Below are positions 7,063 through 15,588 of a stretch of DNA of 17,956 nucleotides, piece after piece. The stretch is from the NCBI GenBank assembly GCA_964542435.1, contig CAZIVE010000051.1, positions 1 through 17,956 of the forward strand, given 5' to 3'. This stretch comes from CAZIVE01 sp964542435. Lineage in GTDB: Bacteria; Bacteroidota; Bacteroidia; Bacteroidales; Tannerellaceae. Within the stretch, counting starts at the first letter, position 1; the number at the start of each line of letters is the position of its first letter. Position numbers and translations under genes: made by a program. The notes beneath the pieces are model-generated. The model searched no databases. It saw nothing but the letters and a program-made list of their open reading frames with translations, and was not told the origin of the DNA.

Positions 7063-7878
7063 ATGGATGCCAAAAAGATTTTGTTCATTGCTCAAGAAAT
7101 AACACCTTACCTCCCAGAAACGGAAATATCTCGGATATGCCGTAATCTTCCCCAAGGTATTCAAGAGCGTGGCCGTGAGATCAGAACATTCATGCCAAAA
7201 TTTGGATATATCAACGAGCGCCGCAACCAGCTGCACGAAGTGATACGTCTTTCCGGAATGAATCTGATTATTGAAGATACCGATCATCCTCTGATCATTA
7301 AGGTAGCTTCTATCCAATCTGCCAGAATGCAGGTCTATTTCATAGACAATGACGATTTCTTCCAGCGTAAAGCCGGCATCGCTGATGCCAAAGGCAACGA
7401 ATATGAAGACAATGACGAACGTGCCATCTTCTATGTCCGCGGTGTCCTTGAGACGGTGAAGAAACTGCGCTGGATCCCTGATGTAATCCATTGTCACGGT
7501 TGGATGTCCGACTTGGCCGCCGTTTATGTAAAACGCAACTATGCCGACGATCCCTGTTTACGTAATGCCAAAGTTATCTGTTCCATCTATGATGACGCCT
7601 TCAAGAGCAAGCTCAACACAGCAATGCCGGGCAAACTGAAATCGAATGGCGTTACAGATAAGGATTTGGCACTTCTGAAAAACGACACGGGTTTCATTCC
7701 CTATATGAAATTGGCAATAGACTTTTCAGACGGAATCATTCAAGGCAGTCAAAACATCGATCCAACACTTTCCGAATATATTGCATCGAAAAAAAGTACT
7801 CCATTCCTTCCTTATCAGACTGAAGATACCTATATCGATGCTTACAATCAATTTTATGACAAGATAATGGGTGTATAA
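7063..7878 (+). CDS. Glycogen/starch synthase-like protein, N-terminal (GT5) domain only
   Basis: The protein has 271 residues, about half a GT5 glycogen synthase. It opens like the family (KKILFIAQEITPYLPE), has MPKFG (44-48) and the DVIHCHGWMSDL stretch (140-151) that matches the DxxHxHDW region, then ends without the second Rossmann domain that carries the nucleotide-sugar site. The ADP-glucose motif KxGGL expected near residue 20 is replaced by ETEIS. It is therefore probably not a working synthase by itself. It may be a regulatory or structural partner of glycogen synthesis, possibly of the complete transferase encoded at 10785-12056. Bacteroidales genomes commonly carry this short form next to panC, as far as I recall. 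DUF4270 follows 16 bases after its stop, so the two probably form one transcript. No frame disruption suggests a recent truncation: the frame is intact and in normal codon usage. Confidence 0.85.
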   Translation: MDAKKILFIAQEITPYLPETEISRICRNLPQGIQERGREIRTFMPKFGYINERRNQLHEVIRLSGMNLIIEDTDHPLIIKVASIQSARMQVYFIDNDDFFQRKAGIADAKGNEYEDNDERAIFYVRGVLETVKKLRWIPDVIHCHGWMSDLAAVYVKRNYADDPCLRNAKVICSIYDDAFKSKLNTAMPGKLKSNGVTDKDLALLKNDTGFIPYMKLAIDFSDGIIQGSQNIDPTLSEYIASKKSTPFLPYQTEDTYIDAYNQFYDKIMGV

Positions 7879-7894
7879 CAACTTACTATTGCCT

Positions 7895-9298
7895 ATGAGA
7901 ATGAAGAATATTTTAGGTCTGTGCATGGGATGCGCACTCCTAATCGGATGTGGTGATGATACGAGTCTGGTGGGTCCAAGCATACAACCTACAGGCGATC
8001 AAATTGCTGTATATATTGATACGTTCCAAATGCAGGCCTCAACGGTTCTGCTCGATTCGATCTATGTCCGTACGACAACCGGACAATTGGGAGAAATGGA
8101 AGATCCTCTTTATGGAACAATAAAATCTGATTTCTTATGTCAGTTCTATTGTCCTGCCAATTTCACTTTCGAACATACTCCTATTGACGGAAAGATCGAT
8201 TCAGTGGATTTCAGAATCTATTATACGGATCCTAAAAGAACATCCACGACGGCTTCCTACAATCACAACGGTATCTTTGTCGGTGATTCTCTGGTTCCGA
8301 TGCGTGCTGAAATTTTCCAACTCACATCCACTCTTGACAGGAACTTCTATTCCAACGTTGATCCTTCCAGGTATTGCGATTTGAAGCATTCGCTGGGTAG
8401 AAAGACCTACGTCGCTTATGATCGTTCTGTTTCAGATTCATTAAGGGCGACGACCTCTTTTGTTCCCAAGATTTTGATCCGCATGCCACAGTCATTCGGT
8501 CAGAAATTCTATGAAGAGACGATTAATAATCCCTCTTCTTTTGCGAGCCAGGATGCTTTCAATAAATTCTTCCCGGGATTATACGTGACAACGACCTATG
8601 GAAGCGGCAACATCATTTCCGTTTCAAGTGCAGAACTGAACATCTATTATCGTTATTACACGAAAGGTAGCTCCGGACAGGATTCAATCGTCAACACAGG
8701 TGAATACTTCAATGTAACCAAAGAGGTCATCCAGCTGAATCGTTTCAAGAATGCAAACTTAGCTCCCATCTTAGCAGCTAACGACACCTATACTTACATC
8801 AAAACTCCCGCAGGAGTTTGTACGAAATTTGTCTTACCAACCAAAGAAATAGCAGCTAAAGAAAGCGGTCGCATTTTCAACGACCTTCCTCTTACGCTCA
8901 AAGCTATGCCTCAGGAAAACTGGAAGTATGCCATGACGCCACCTCAATATCTGTTACTCATTCCTGCCGATTCGGTAAAAACATTCTTTGAGAGCAACAG
9001 TGTCGAAGATAGTCAGACCAAATTCCTCACCTCATCAGGTTATGATGCTTCTACGCGTAGCTATACATTTGGGAATATAAGCAATCTGATACAAAATCAA
9101 ATCGACAAACATCCCGATAAGGATTTGGAAGTTTATATTATTCCAGTAGAACGCACGACATCAACGACAAGCAGTTATTATAGCACCTCGACCTATACTT
9201 CCAAATTGGAAAACTATATTTCACCATCGGGAGTTAAATTATTGAAGAGCAACGATGCAATGAGGCTAATCATCACATCGAGCAAGTACGCGAAATAA
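7895..9298 (+). CDS. DUF4270 surface lipoprotein
   Basis: The protein has 467 residues. The start MRMKNILGLCMGCALLIGC is a lipoprotein signal with lipobox L-I-G-Cys19. The residues after the cysteine (G-D-D) are acidic, as in the export signal of surface-exposed Bacteroidetes lipoproteins. ATG at 7901 is an equally possible start. A GTG further upstream at 7871 overlaps the preceding gene and would bury the signal, so it is rejected. The body matches DUF4270 features as I know them: a D-T-F-x-M-Q-A-S-T segment near the N-terminus, YGTIKSDFLCQFY, and a beta-rich, Ser/Thr/Tyr-rich body without catalytic motifs I can name. Family function is unknown. It is co-transcribed with the synthase-like gene and converges on the glycogen operon, so a link to glucan metabolism or cell-surface structure is only contextual. 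Confidence 0.87.
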   Translation: MRMKNILGLCMGCALLIGCGDDTSLVGPSIQPTGDQIAVYIDTFQMQASTVLLDSIYVRTTTGQLGEMEDPLYGTIKSDFLCQFYCPANFTFEHTPIDGKIDSVDFRIYYTDPKRTSTTASYNHNGIFVGDSLVPMRAEIFQLTSTLDRNFYSNVDPSRYCDLKHSLGRKTYVAYDRSVSDSLRATTSFVPKILIRMPQSFGQKFYEETINNPSSFASQDAFNKFFPGLYVTTTYGSGNIISVSSAELNIYYRYYTKGSSGQDSIVNTGEYFNVTKEVIQLNRFKNANLAPILAANDTYTYIKTPAGVCTKFVLPTKEIAAKESGRIFNDLPLTLKAMPQENWKYAMTPPQYLLLIPADSVKTFFESNSVEDSQTKFLTSSGYDASTRSYTFGNISNLIQNQIDKHPDKDLEVYIIPVERTTSTTSSYYSTSTYTSKLENYISPSGVKLLKSNDAMRLIITSSKYAK

Positions 9299-9324
9299 TC
9301 ATTTGCCCACTTGAGGCATATCAT

Positions 9325-9357
9325 AAAAAAGGCTGCATCGGAAAATGCAGCCTTTTT
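9325..9357. terminator. Bidirectional terminator between DUF4270 and GH57
   Basis: An 8-bp perfect stem, GGCTGCAT (9331-9338) and ATGCAGCC (9345-9352), has a 6-base loop. It is flanked by six A (9325-9330) and five T (9353-9357), so either strand gives a hairpin followed by a U run. It lies 26 bases past the DUF4270 stop and 16 bases past the GH57 stop, which is right for two converging genes. Confidence 0.92.
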
Positions 9358-9373
9358 ATTTATCATGTGAAAA

Positions 9374-10762
9374 TCATTTGGATGATTTCTTAGCGGGAGC
9401 TTTTACAGGCTTCGCTTCTTCTGACTTTACAGCTTTAGGTTTTACAGAAGGTTCTGCCTTGGTTGTCTTTTCAAGTTTCTCGGCTTTTCTTTTATACTTA
9501 TCCAATTCCTTTTGCAGGTTTTCGATCTCTTCACCTTGATTTTTAATCTGTGTAATCAACGGATTGAGTTCCTCATCTTCAAGATTTTCTGGGAACTGAG
9601 CATTGACGCGCAATGAAAAATCTGCTAAGACATTCATATAGTTGATGAAGGCTTCGTACGGATTATCATACGGGCTGAAGTTATCTTTCCCAGGATGTTT
9701 CGTATTCATATAATAGAAATGATCACTGCTTTGCAGATAATACCAGTCTTGACGAATTCGGCGCGGTTCACACATGCGGACGCGTTCACCCATCTCACAG
9801 ATTTTCCGGAATGCTTCCTGCTGAAGAATGTTACCTAACCACGAACTTGTATCACGTTCTTCATCAACCCAAGACATTGGATAGGGAACAGAAATCATGT
9901 CGACTGGTTTCATGAGTGTGAAGATTTCGGAAGGCAGAGAAAATCCGATATTCTTTTCTGCAGCAAAACGTGGAAGAGCTTTGAAGAAATCAAAGATTCC
10001 AGTAGAAGCTGAATGCAAAGTTCCGAACACTTCATAATTCATAAATAGATTGATGATTTGCTCGCTCTCCGGCGTTGATGCAATCCATGAAATGAACTTA
10101 TCAGCAGTCAATGGGTATTCATTCCAGCTGTAATCACTAAAACGATCAGACAGATCCTCGCTGAACAGATCATTCTTGAGAAGCAGACTCAACTTGGGTT
10201 CGACACAAGACGAATACATGTAATTCGGACTCTTCCAACCCAGAATATGTTTGGCACCTTCTGTAAGCATACCATGATAACCCATCTCATAAACCAATTC
10301 AGAGATTTCATCGGAATAAATCAGTTCCGTATTACGGAAGACTTTGGGTTTAACTCCAAAGAGTGTCTTGATTTTCTCTTCCTGTTTCTTCACCTGATGC
10401 TTGAATTCGTCTGGATCTCCTAAAGAGGATAATGAATGCGCATACGTTTCTGCAAGGAACTCTACGTTCCCGGAAGCAGCCAGTTCCTTGAAACTGTCTA
10501 TCACTTCAGGCGTATAAATCTCCATCTGTTCCAATGCTACTCCTGATATGGAATAAGCCACTTTAAACTTTCCGCCACTATTCTTGATCATCTCAAGAAT
10601 CATTCTGTTAGCAGGCAAATAGCTTTGCTCGGCAATTCTATGGATAATCTCCTCATTCTGGAAATCATCATAGTAATAATGATCGTTACCTATATCAAAG
10701 AAACGATATCTTTTCAGACGGAACGGCTGATGAATCTGAAAATAAAAACAAATCGTTTTCAT
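9374..10762 (-). CDS. GH57 alpha-amylase-like protein with Asn at the acid/base position
   Basis: The protein has 462 residues. The GH57 regions appear in order: QIHQP (9-13), VEFLAETYAHSL (100-111, His109), FRNTE (142-146, with Glu146 as nucleophile), FMNYEVFG (240-247) and SSDHFYYM (345-352). GH57 enzymes cleave alpha-1,4-glucan. In the fourth region alpha-amylases have Asp as acid/base (pattern D-Y-E-x-F-G), but here the codon is AAT and the residue Asn242. The family includes amylase-like homologues without the full catalytic pair, and this appears to be one, so activity is doubtful. Residues about 400-435 look like a coiled coil, and 436-462 form a Lys/Ala/Pro-rich tail beyond the catalytic fold. 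It is the last gene of the glycogen operon, 22 bases after the glycosyltransferase, with no signal peptide (cytoplasmic). Confidence 0.9.
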   Translation of the reverse strand: MKTICFYFQIHQPFRLKRYRFFDIGNDHYYYDDFQNEEIIHRIAEQSYLPANRMILEMIKNSGGKFKVAYSISGVALEQMEIYTPEVIDSFKELAASGNVEFLAETYAHSLSSLGDPDEFKHQVKKQEEKIKTLFGVKPKVFRNTELIYSDEISELVYEMGYHGMLTEGAKHILGWKSPNYMYSSCVEPKLSLLLKNDLFSEDLSDRFSDYSWNEYPLTADKFISWIASTPESEQIINLFMNYEVFGTLHSASTGIFDFFKALPRFAAEKNIGFSLPSEIFTLMKPVDMISVPYPMSWVDEERDTSSWLGNILQQEAFRKICEMGERVRMCEPRRIRQDWYYLQSSDHFYYMNTKHPGKDNFSPYDNPYEAFINYMNVLADFSLRVNAQFPENLEDEELNPLITQIKNQGEEIENLQKELDKYKRKAEKLEKTTKAEPSVKPKAVKSEEAKPVKAPAKKSSK

Positions 10763-10784
10763 ATTATTGTTGTTTTATTATTGT

Positions 10785-12056
10785 CTATTTTCTGTTTGCT
10801 AACACCATATCATAGATTCTACGCACTTTTTGACCGGCATATTCCCACTTGATATTATCGACCTCCTTCTTCCCTTCTGTCTTGAGGAATTCATGAAGAG
10901 CCGGATAAGTAATGATGGAATACATCGAATCGGCCAAAGCATCTATGTCCCAATAGTCAACCTTCACAGCATAATATAGAATCTCTGCACACCCTGACTG
11001 TTTGGAAATAATACTGGGAACACCGCACTGCATCGCCTCGAGAGGAGAGATACCAAATGGTTCCGAAACCGAAGGCATGACATAAACATCGCTTGCTTTG
11101 AGTACCTCATAAACCTGCTTTCCTCTCATAAATCCGGTAAAGTGGAAACGGTCTGAGATATTGCGGGAAGCAACCAGACGAATCATCTGATCCATCATGT
11201 CACCACTGCCCGCCATAACGAAACGTACATGTTTAGAACGTTGCAATACTTTCGCAGCAGCTTCGACAAAGTATTCCGGACCTTTCTGCATTGTGATACG
11301 ACCCAAGAAAGTAATTACCTTGTCTTTCACGCCCTTCTTATCCGGGATAGCAAGAATATCAGGACTCAACGGAGTTACGGCGTTGTGAACGGTCGTAACC
11401 TTGGCAGGATCCTGATAGTATTTATCAATGACTGTACGTCGAGTCAGCTCACTGACCGTCATAATGTGATCTGCATGATCCATACCATCCTTCTCTATGG
11501 CATAGACTTGCGGATTGACCTTGCCTCTACTTCTATCGTAATCGGTAGCATGAACATGGAGAACCAATGGCTTGCCACTGACGTTCTTCGCATGAATCCC
11601 AGCCGGATAGGTCAGCCAGTCGTGAGCATGGATGATATCATATTCTTCCGTACGGGCTACGACACCTGCAACGATGGAATAGTTATTGATCTCCTCCATC
11701 AGATTATCCGGATAACGGCCGGAAAACTCAATGCAGCCCAGATCGTTTACGTGGCGATAGGAAAAATCAGCATAGATATGATCACGAAACTTGAAATAGT
11801 CCTCTGCTTTCATTCCCACTTCAGACAAGCGACTTTGAACGTAATCATAGTTTGCATCCTTCCAAACGATAGGGACATTGTTCATTCCTATAATTTTCAG
11901 GAAACTCTGATCCTCATCTCCCCAAGGTTTAGGAATACAAAACGTGATTTGCATATCAGACTGCAAGGACATGCCTTTCGTCAGTCCGTAACTTGCAGTT
12001 CCTAATCCACCTAAGATATGAGGAGGAAATTCCCAACCAAACATTAATGCTTTCAT
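10785..12056 (-). CDS. GT-B glycosyltransferase, glycogen synthase-like
   Basis: The protein has 423 residues. It is a complete two-domain GT-B transferase, most likely elongating alpha-1,4-glucan from a nucleotide-glucose donor. The N-terminal MKALMFGWEFPPHILGGLG carries the glycine-rich donor/acceptor loop GGLG (16-19). HAHDWL (143-148) and HVHATDYDRS (167-176) are synthase-type landmarks. The C-terminal domain has the GR-x4-KG segment (Arg253, Lys258) and EPFGISPLE (332-340), the E-x7-E nucleotide-sugar motif. The length is shorter than E. coli GlgA (about 477) and closer to the synthase-like GT4/GT5 forms of Bacteroidetes and archaea. It lies 14 bases after the debranching enzyme and 22 before the GH57 gene. 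There is no signal peptide, so it is cytoplasmic. Whether the donor is ADP- or UDP-glucose cannot be settled here. Confidence 0.9.
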   Translation of the reverse strand: MKALMFGWEFPPHILGGLGTASYGLTKGMSLQSDMQITFCIPKPWGDEDQSFLKIIGMNNVPIVWKDANYDYVQSRLSEVGMKAEDYFKFRDHIYADFSYRHVNDLGCIEFSGRYPDNLMEEINNYSIVAGVVARTEEYDIIHAHDWLTYPAGIHAKNVSGKPLVLHVHATDYDRSRGKVNPQVYAIEKDGMDHADHIMTVSELTRRTVIDKYYQDPAKVTTVHNAVTPLSPDILAIPDKKGVKDKVITFLGRITMQKGPEYFVEAAAKVLQRSKHVRFVMAGSGDMMDQMIRLVASRNISDRFHFTGFMRGKQVYEVLKASDVYVMPSVSEPFGISPLEAMQCGVPSIISKQSGCAEILYYAVKVDYWDIDALADSMYSIITYPALHEFLKTEGKKEVDNIKWEYAGQKVRRIYDMVLANRK

Positions 12057-12070
12057 AACGGTATCAGGTT

Positions 12071-14005
12071 TTAATCAACATCATACTTTTTCAACAAATC
12101 CAATATTCGAAGAATTGCCGCCACATTCATTGCAAAAGAGACAGCACCACGTCCCGTAAACGGTGGATTACCATCGAAAAGTTCCGGGATAGTTCCTATG
12201 CAATGAAGAGACATCTCCTCTTCTAGACTGATTAATCTTCTTTCCGCAAAAGCGACTCCACTGTTGCCGAACACCCTCAGATAGGCCTCTAGATAGGCGC
12301 CGAGCAACCATGGCCAGGCTGTGCCTTGATGGTAAGCCAGATCCCGTTCGTACTGAGGACCTACATAATAGGGTTTGTAGCCTTCACTCTTAGGACTCAA
12401 TGAACGAACTCCCTTTGGTGTCAAGAGTTCCTTCGTTACAAAATCCACAACACCTCGCTTCTGCATTCTCGTCAAAGGAGAATAAGCCAAAGCCACTGCG
12501 AAAATCATATTAGGACGGACGCTCCAATCGACAATCGACCCATTGACGGAATCGAACAGATAATTATATCCGTTGACAAAAGTCTCTGGAAACGATTTAT
12601 CCAGCTGACCAATCATCTTAACGATATTTTCAGGCGTTTTGTCACCCATCATTTCACGATAGAAACAGAGCGCATTATACCAAAGGGCGTTGAACTCCAC
12701 AATATATCCGGAACGCGGAACGACCGGCTTGCCGTTGATGGTTGAATTCATCCAAGTGATCGCCTTATCACGACCTTCTGCAAAGAGAAGTCCGTTGAAC
12801 ATCACTTTTGTATAAGGATGCTTCTGCCCGATAAAATAGTTGATGATTTCCGTGATGAGATCACCATATAATTGACGAGCCTCGTCCATTCCCTGATCTT
12901 TGGCGTATTGTTGGATAGCCCAAATAGCACAAAGGGGAACGTCCGGCGGATCGATCTCGTGGATCATTTTATCCTCCGTTCCATTTGCCATGAAGTTTTG
13001 CAACGCCGGCATGGCCGTGTGCATGATCTTCTTGAATCGGACGGGATCATCTATAGATAAGGTACAACCCGGAAGCGAAAGGAACAGATCGCGCGCGCGC
13101 ACTTTAAACCAGGGATAACCAGCCAGCAGATAGGCATCATCCTGCGTAGGACGAATATAGAACTGCTGAGCGGAATTCTTCAAGCAATTGAAGAAACTGG
13201 TACGCGGAGTACGTGAAGCCACCTCCTTGTCATACTCTTCCTGAAGTTGGGACGTATCGACAGGATCAATGCTTGCACTGAAGATGATGGATTCACCCTT
13301 CATGATCGGCACCTCGAAATAGCCGGGGACATAAAGATCTTCCTTGAAAGGATAACCTCGCTCCTGCTCTTTCGGGTATTCGATACCGAAATACCAGTTG
13401 GGTGAATAGATAAACTTCACATTCTTGTTGAACTGCATGTAAAGATCGGGATAACCGGCATACATGCAGGTGCGGATACCATTCTCCACTTCCGTATAGT
13501 TCTGGTTGACATTTCCATTTGCCTGCGTCAAGTCATTGACACTGCGGAAAGCAAGGAACGGACGGAAACGAAGTGTCGTTTCCGAATGGGCATCCTCAAG
13601 CGTGTACTTGATCATGATCTGATTGGAATAGACCGAGAAGACCTTCTCTTTGGAGAGAATCACTCCGCCTACCCGATAGACCGTACGGGGAACTGTGTCC
13701 GTATTGTATTCACGGATATATTTATGTCCCTTCGGACTAAAGTTGTCTCCGGAATATTTATGAACACCCAGATTAAACTCTGCTCCATGCTGGATGACGG
13801 TCTCATCTAATGATGAAAGTAGAACATGATTGTCGTCGTCTAGGGAGGGAACAGGTATTACCAGCAATCCATGGTATTTACGTGTATTACAATCAACGAC
13901 TGTCGTGCAGTGATAGGCTCCTTGCCGATTGGTTCGAAGCACCTCTCTGCTTAACGACTCCTGGAGGTTGATCATGACCGTTTTATCAAATTTCAGATAG
14001 CTCAT
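12071..14005 (-). CDS. Glycogen debranching enzyme (amylo-alpha-1,6-glucosidase type)
   Basis: The protein has 644 residues. It removes alpha-1,6 branches from glycogen. The N-terminal beta-rich domain (about 12-250) shows NRQGAYHCTTVVDCNTRKYHGLL, the hallmark of the bacterial/archaeal debranching N-domain. The C-terminal (alpha/alpha)6 barrel (about 280-640) has AGYPWFKVRARDLFLSLPG (295-313), EFNALWYNAL (437-446), YHQGTAWPWLLGAY (558-571) and IPELFDGNPP (606-615). In other members I recall a TDWGRD version of the 301-306 segment; here it is KVRARD. The frame extends 19 codons to 14062, but a strong -7 box at 14060-14067 overlaps that start codon, so ATG at 14005 is chosen. It is the first gene of the operon with the glycosyltransferase and GH57 genes. 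It is cytoplasmic, with no signal. Confidence 0.93.
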   Translation of the reverse strand: MSYLKFDKTVMINLQESLSREVLRTNRQGAYHCTTVVDCNTRKYHGLLVIPVPSLDDDNHVLLSSLDETVIQHGAEFNLGVHKYSGDNFSPKGHKYIREYNTDTVPRTVYRVGGVILSKEKVFSVYSNQIMIKYTLEDAHSETTLRFRPFLAFRSVNDLTQANGNVNQNYTEVENGIRTCMYAGYPDLYMQFNKNVKFIYSPNWYFGIEYPKEQERGYPFKEDLYVPGYFEVPIMKGESIIFSASIDPVDTSQLQEEYDKEVASRTPRTSFFNCLKNSAQQFYIRPTQDDAYLLAGYPWFKVRARDLFLSLPGCTLSIDDPVRFKKIMHTAMPALQNFMANGTEDKMIHEIDPPDVPLCAIWAIQQYAKDQGMDEARQLYGDLITEIINYFIGQKHPYTKVMFNGLLFAEGRDKAITWMNSTINGKPVVPRSGYIVEFNALWYNALCFYREMMGDKTPENIVKMIGQLDKSFPETFVNGYNYLFDSVNGSIVDWSVRPNMIFAVALAYSPLTRMQKRGVVDFVTKELLTPKGVRSLSPKSEGYKPYYVGPQYERDLAYHQGTAWPWLLGAYLEAYLRVFGNSGVAFAERRLISLEEEMSLHCIGTIPELFDGNPPFTGRGAVSFAMNVAAILRILDLLKKYDVD

Positions 14006-14059
14006 CTCTTGTTGACGTTTATAGTTGTCCTTGATGTTTAGAAAGAAATAACTAATGCT

Positions 14060-14091
14060 CAAATATAAAGCTATATTTTAGAAAAAACAAG
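14060..14091 (-). promoter_or_regulatory. Bacteroidetes-type promoter of the glycogen operon
   Basis: On the minus strand TATATTTG (plus 14060-14067) matches TAnnTTTG exactly and is identical to the -7 box of the oxidoreductase operon. CTTG (plus 14088-14091) lies 20 bases upstream as the -33 element. The start would be near 14053, with a leader of about 50 bases to ATG 14005. It lies in the 118-base gap after the propeller lipoprotein gene. Confidence 0.7.
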
Positions 14092-14123
14092 AACAGTACC
14101 TAAAAAAACGAGAAATGCTCCAA

Positions 14124-15581
14124 TCAGAACGCCGAACGGATATCAATACCTTTATCCTGTTTAGCGATCTCAGCCAGCTTATGCATGCGATTGCGAACCT
14201 TTCCCTTAATGAATTCCGGGACGTTGTAGGACTTCATCAGACGGTCGTAATAGCGTGTATCCTTCTGCGGAAGGAGAAAGGCTTTGGACACGTTACCCTG
14301 GTCATCCACATGAGCGAAGAAGGGACGCGTATATAATCCGTCAAGACGGCGGCTGCTGAAGACAAACCAATGGCTGTTGCTACACCAGGAGTGATAACTT
14401 TCCACGTTGTTGCTGTTGGCAGCTGTGAGCGGATAGAGATTTCCTGATTTCAAATCGATCATGTATAGATCTGCATCCTTATGCCAGATGCTGAAATTGC
14501 CATAATTGGAGACGGTGAACAGAAGATATTTGCCGTCAGGCGAAACTCTGGGGAACGAAGCACTCCGACCTTGTCTGGATGCACTGAAAAGCGTATCCAC
14601 GGTCTGCCCGAAAGTGTGCGTGGCAGGATCGAAGGAGACGGAACAGATGCTGTATTTCTCTTCGGCATAGCCTTGCGGCATCGGACGTGCGGGAGCAGAA
14701 CAGAAAAAGAGTCGTCTGCCATCGGGTGAAAAGGTCGGGAAGGTCTCGAAACAGTCGCTGCGACTTACGATACTATCCGAATAGACAAGATGAGCCTGCG
14801 TGTCATAGACAACCACATCGGAGGCTTTGTCGAATACTTCAATGCGATTGCGATCGTTCTGGTGGAACGACTGACTAATGTCGTTGACCGAAAAGGCCAC
14901 ATATCGTCCGCCGGGATGCCATGACGGATAAACGAGCGCAGAGATCGTCTTATCGGTCTTCGTGTTGAGCTTCTCTATCTTATTGCCGTCGATCAGATAG
15001 GTGCCACCGTTCTTGCCACGCATGTGGAAAAGCATCTTATCGGGATTCTGCATGCAAAAGGAATGGCAGTTCATGCAGTTCCGGTCAGAAAGACGGTTTT
15101 CCATGATGGGCGACTGCTTGTCGTTCTCCACATTGCACTGATAAATACCGATATTGTTCCAAAGTTCATACCCCGGATCGATGAGTCGGTAGGCGATGTA
15201 AGGATCCATTTTCTCCTTGGCCACCTCGATCGTGAAGGGCTTGTAGGCAATCCAGCTGCCGTTTTGCGCATAGACGGTCACCTTCAGTTTTCTTCCAATC
15301 GACTGACGGAGCATCTCGCCCCATTTCGAAGAAGGAATCGTGAACTGCCCACCTTTTTCCTTCAGGAGTATCTTCTGTCCACCGCATTCAATGGCAGCGA
15401 TGGCATCCGAATGACGCTGAGTGAGACGGAAATTGAGCGGAGCAATGTTGGATGGTATCGTAACGAAAGTATAATCGGGAAAGATAACGGGAAGCTTGTC
15501 GCTAAGCGTCGCATCAGGCAGACTGACGGAGCAGCCGGCGAGGATCAACAGCAGAAACAGGCAGATAATATTCTTTTTCAT
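14124..15581 (-). CDS. PD40 beta-propeller lipoprotein with a CxxCH haem motif
   Basis: The protein has 485 residues. The signal MKKNIICLFLLLILAGC has lipobox L-A-G-Cys17, and no acidic residues follow the cysteine. An N-terminal beta domain (about 20-130) precedes CMNCH at 169-173, a c-type haem attachment motif, set in a Cys-rich patch (Cys149, Cys169, Cys172, Cys176). From about 215 on, TolB/WD40-like PD40 blades follow, marked by PSWHPGGRYVAFS, PTFSPDGRRLFF and PRVSPDGKYLLF. Similar proteins are sometimes labelled cytochrome c biosynthesis or TolB-like; the function is not known to me. The frame is open 84 codons further upstream, but that part overlaps the preceding gene and would bury the signal, so ATG at 15581 is used. 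It starts 7 bases after the DUF6057 stop, so the two are co-transcribed. Confidence 0.85.
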   Translation of the reverse strand: MKKNIICLFLLLILAGCSVSLPDATLSDKLPVIFPDYTFVTIPSNIAPLNFRLTQRHSDAIAAIECGGQKILLKEKGGQFTIPSSKWGEMLRQSIGRKLKVTVYAQNGSWIAYKPFTIEVAKEKMDPYIAYRLIDPGYELWNNIGIYQCNVENDKQSPIMENRLSDRNCMNCHSFCMQNPDKMLFHMRGKNGGTYLIDGNKIEKLNTKTDKTISALVYPSWHPGGRYVAFSVNDISQSFHQNDRNRIEVFDKASDVVVYDTQAHLVYSDSIVSRSDCFETFPTFSPDGRRLFFCSAPARPMPQGYAEEKYSICSVSFDPATHTFGQTVDTLFSASRQGRSASFPRVSPDGKYLLFTVSNYGNFSIWHKDADLYMIDLKSGNLYPLTAANSNNVESYHSWCSNSHWFVFSSRRLDGLYTRPFFAHVDDQGNVSKAFLLPQKDTRYYDRLMKSYNVPEFIKGKVRNRMHKLAEIAKQDKGIDIRSAF

Positions 15582-15588
15582 GGCATTG

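Noticed and set aside
7871..7894. GTG start for the DUF4270 gene overlapping the preceding stop
   Set aside because: It adds MYNNLLLP before a clean Arg/Lys-led lipoprotein signal; ATG at 7895 or 7901 fits much better.
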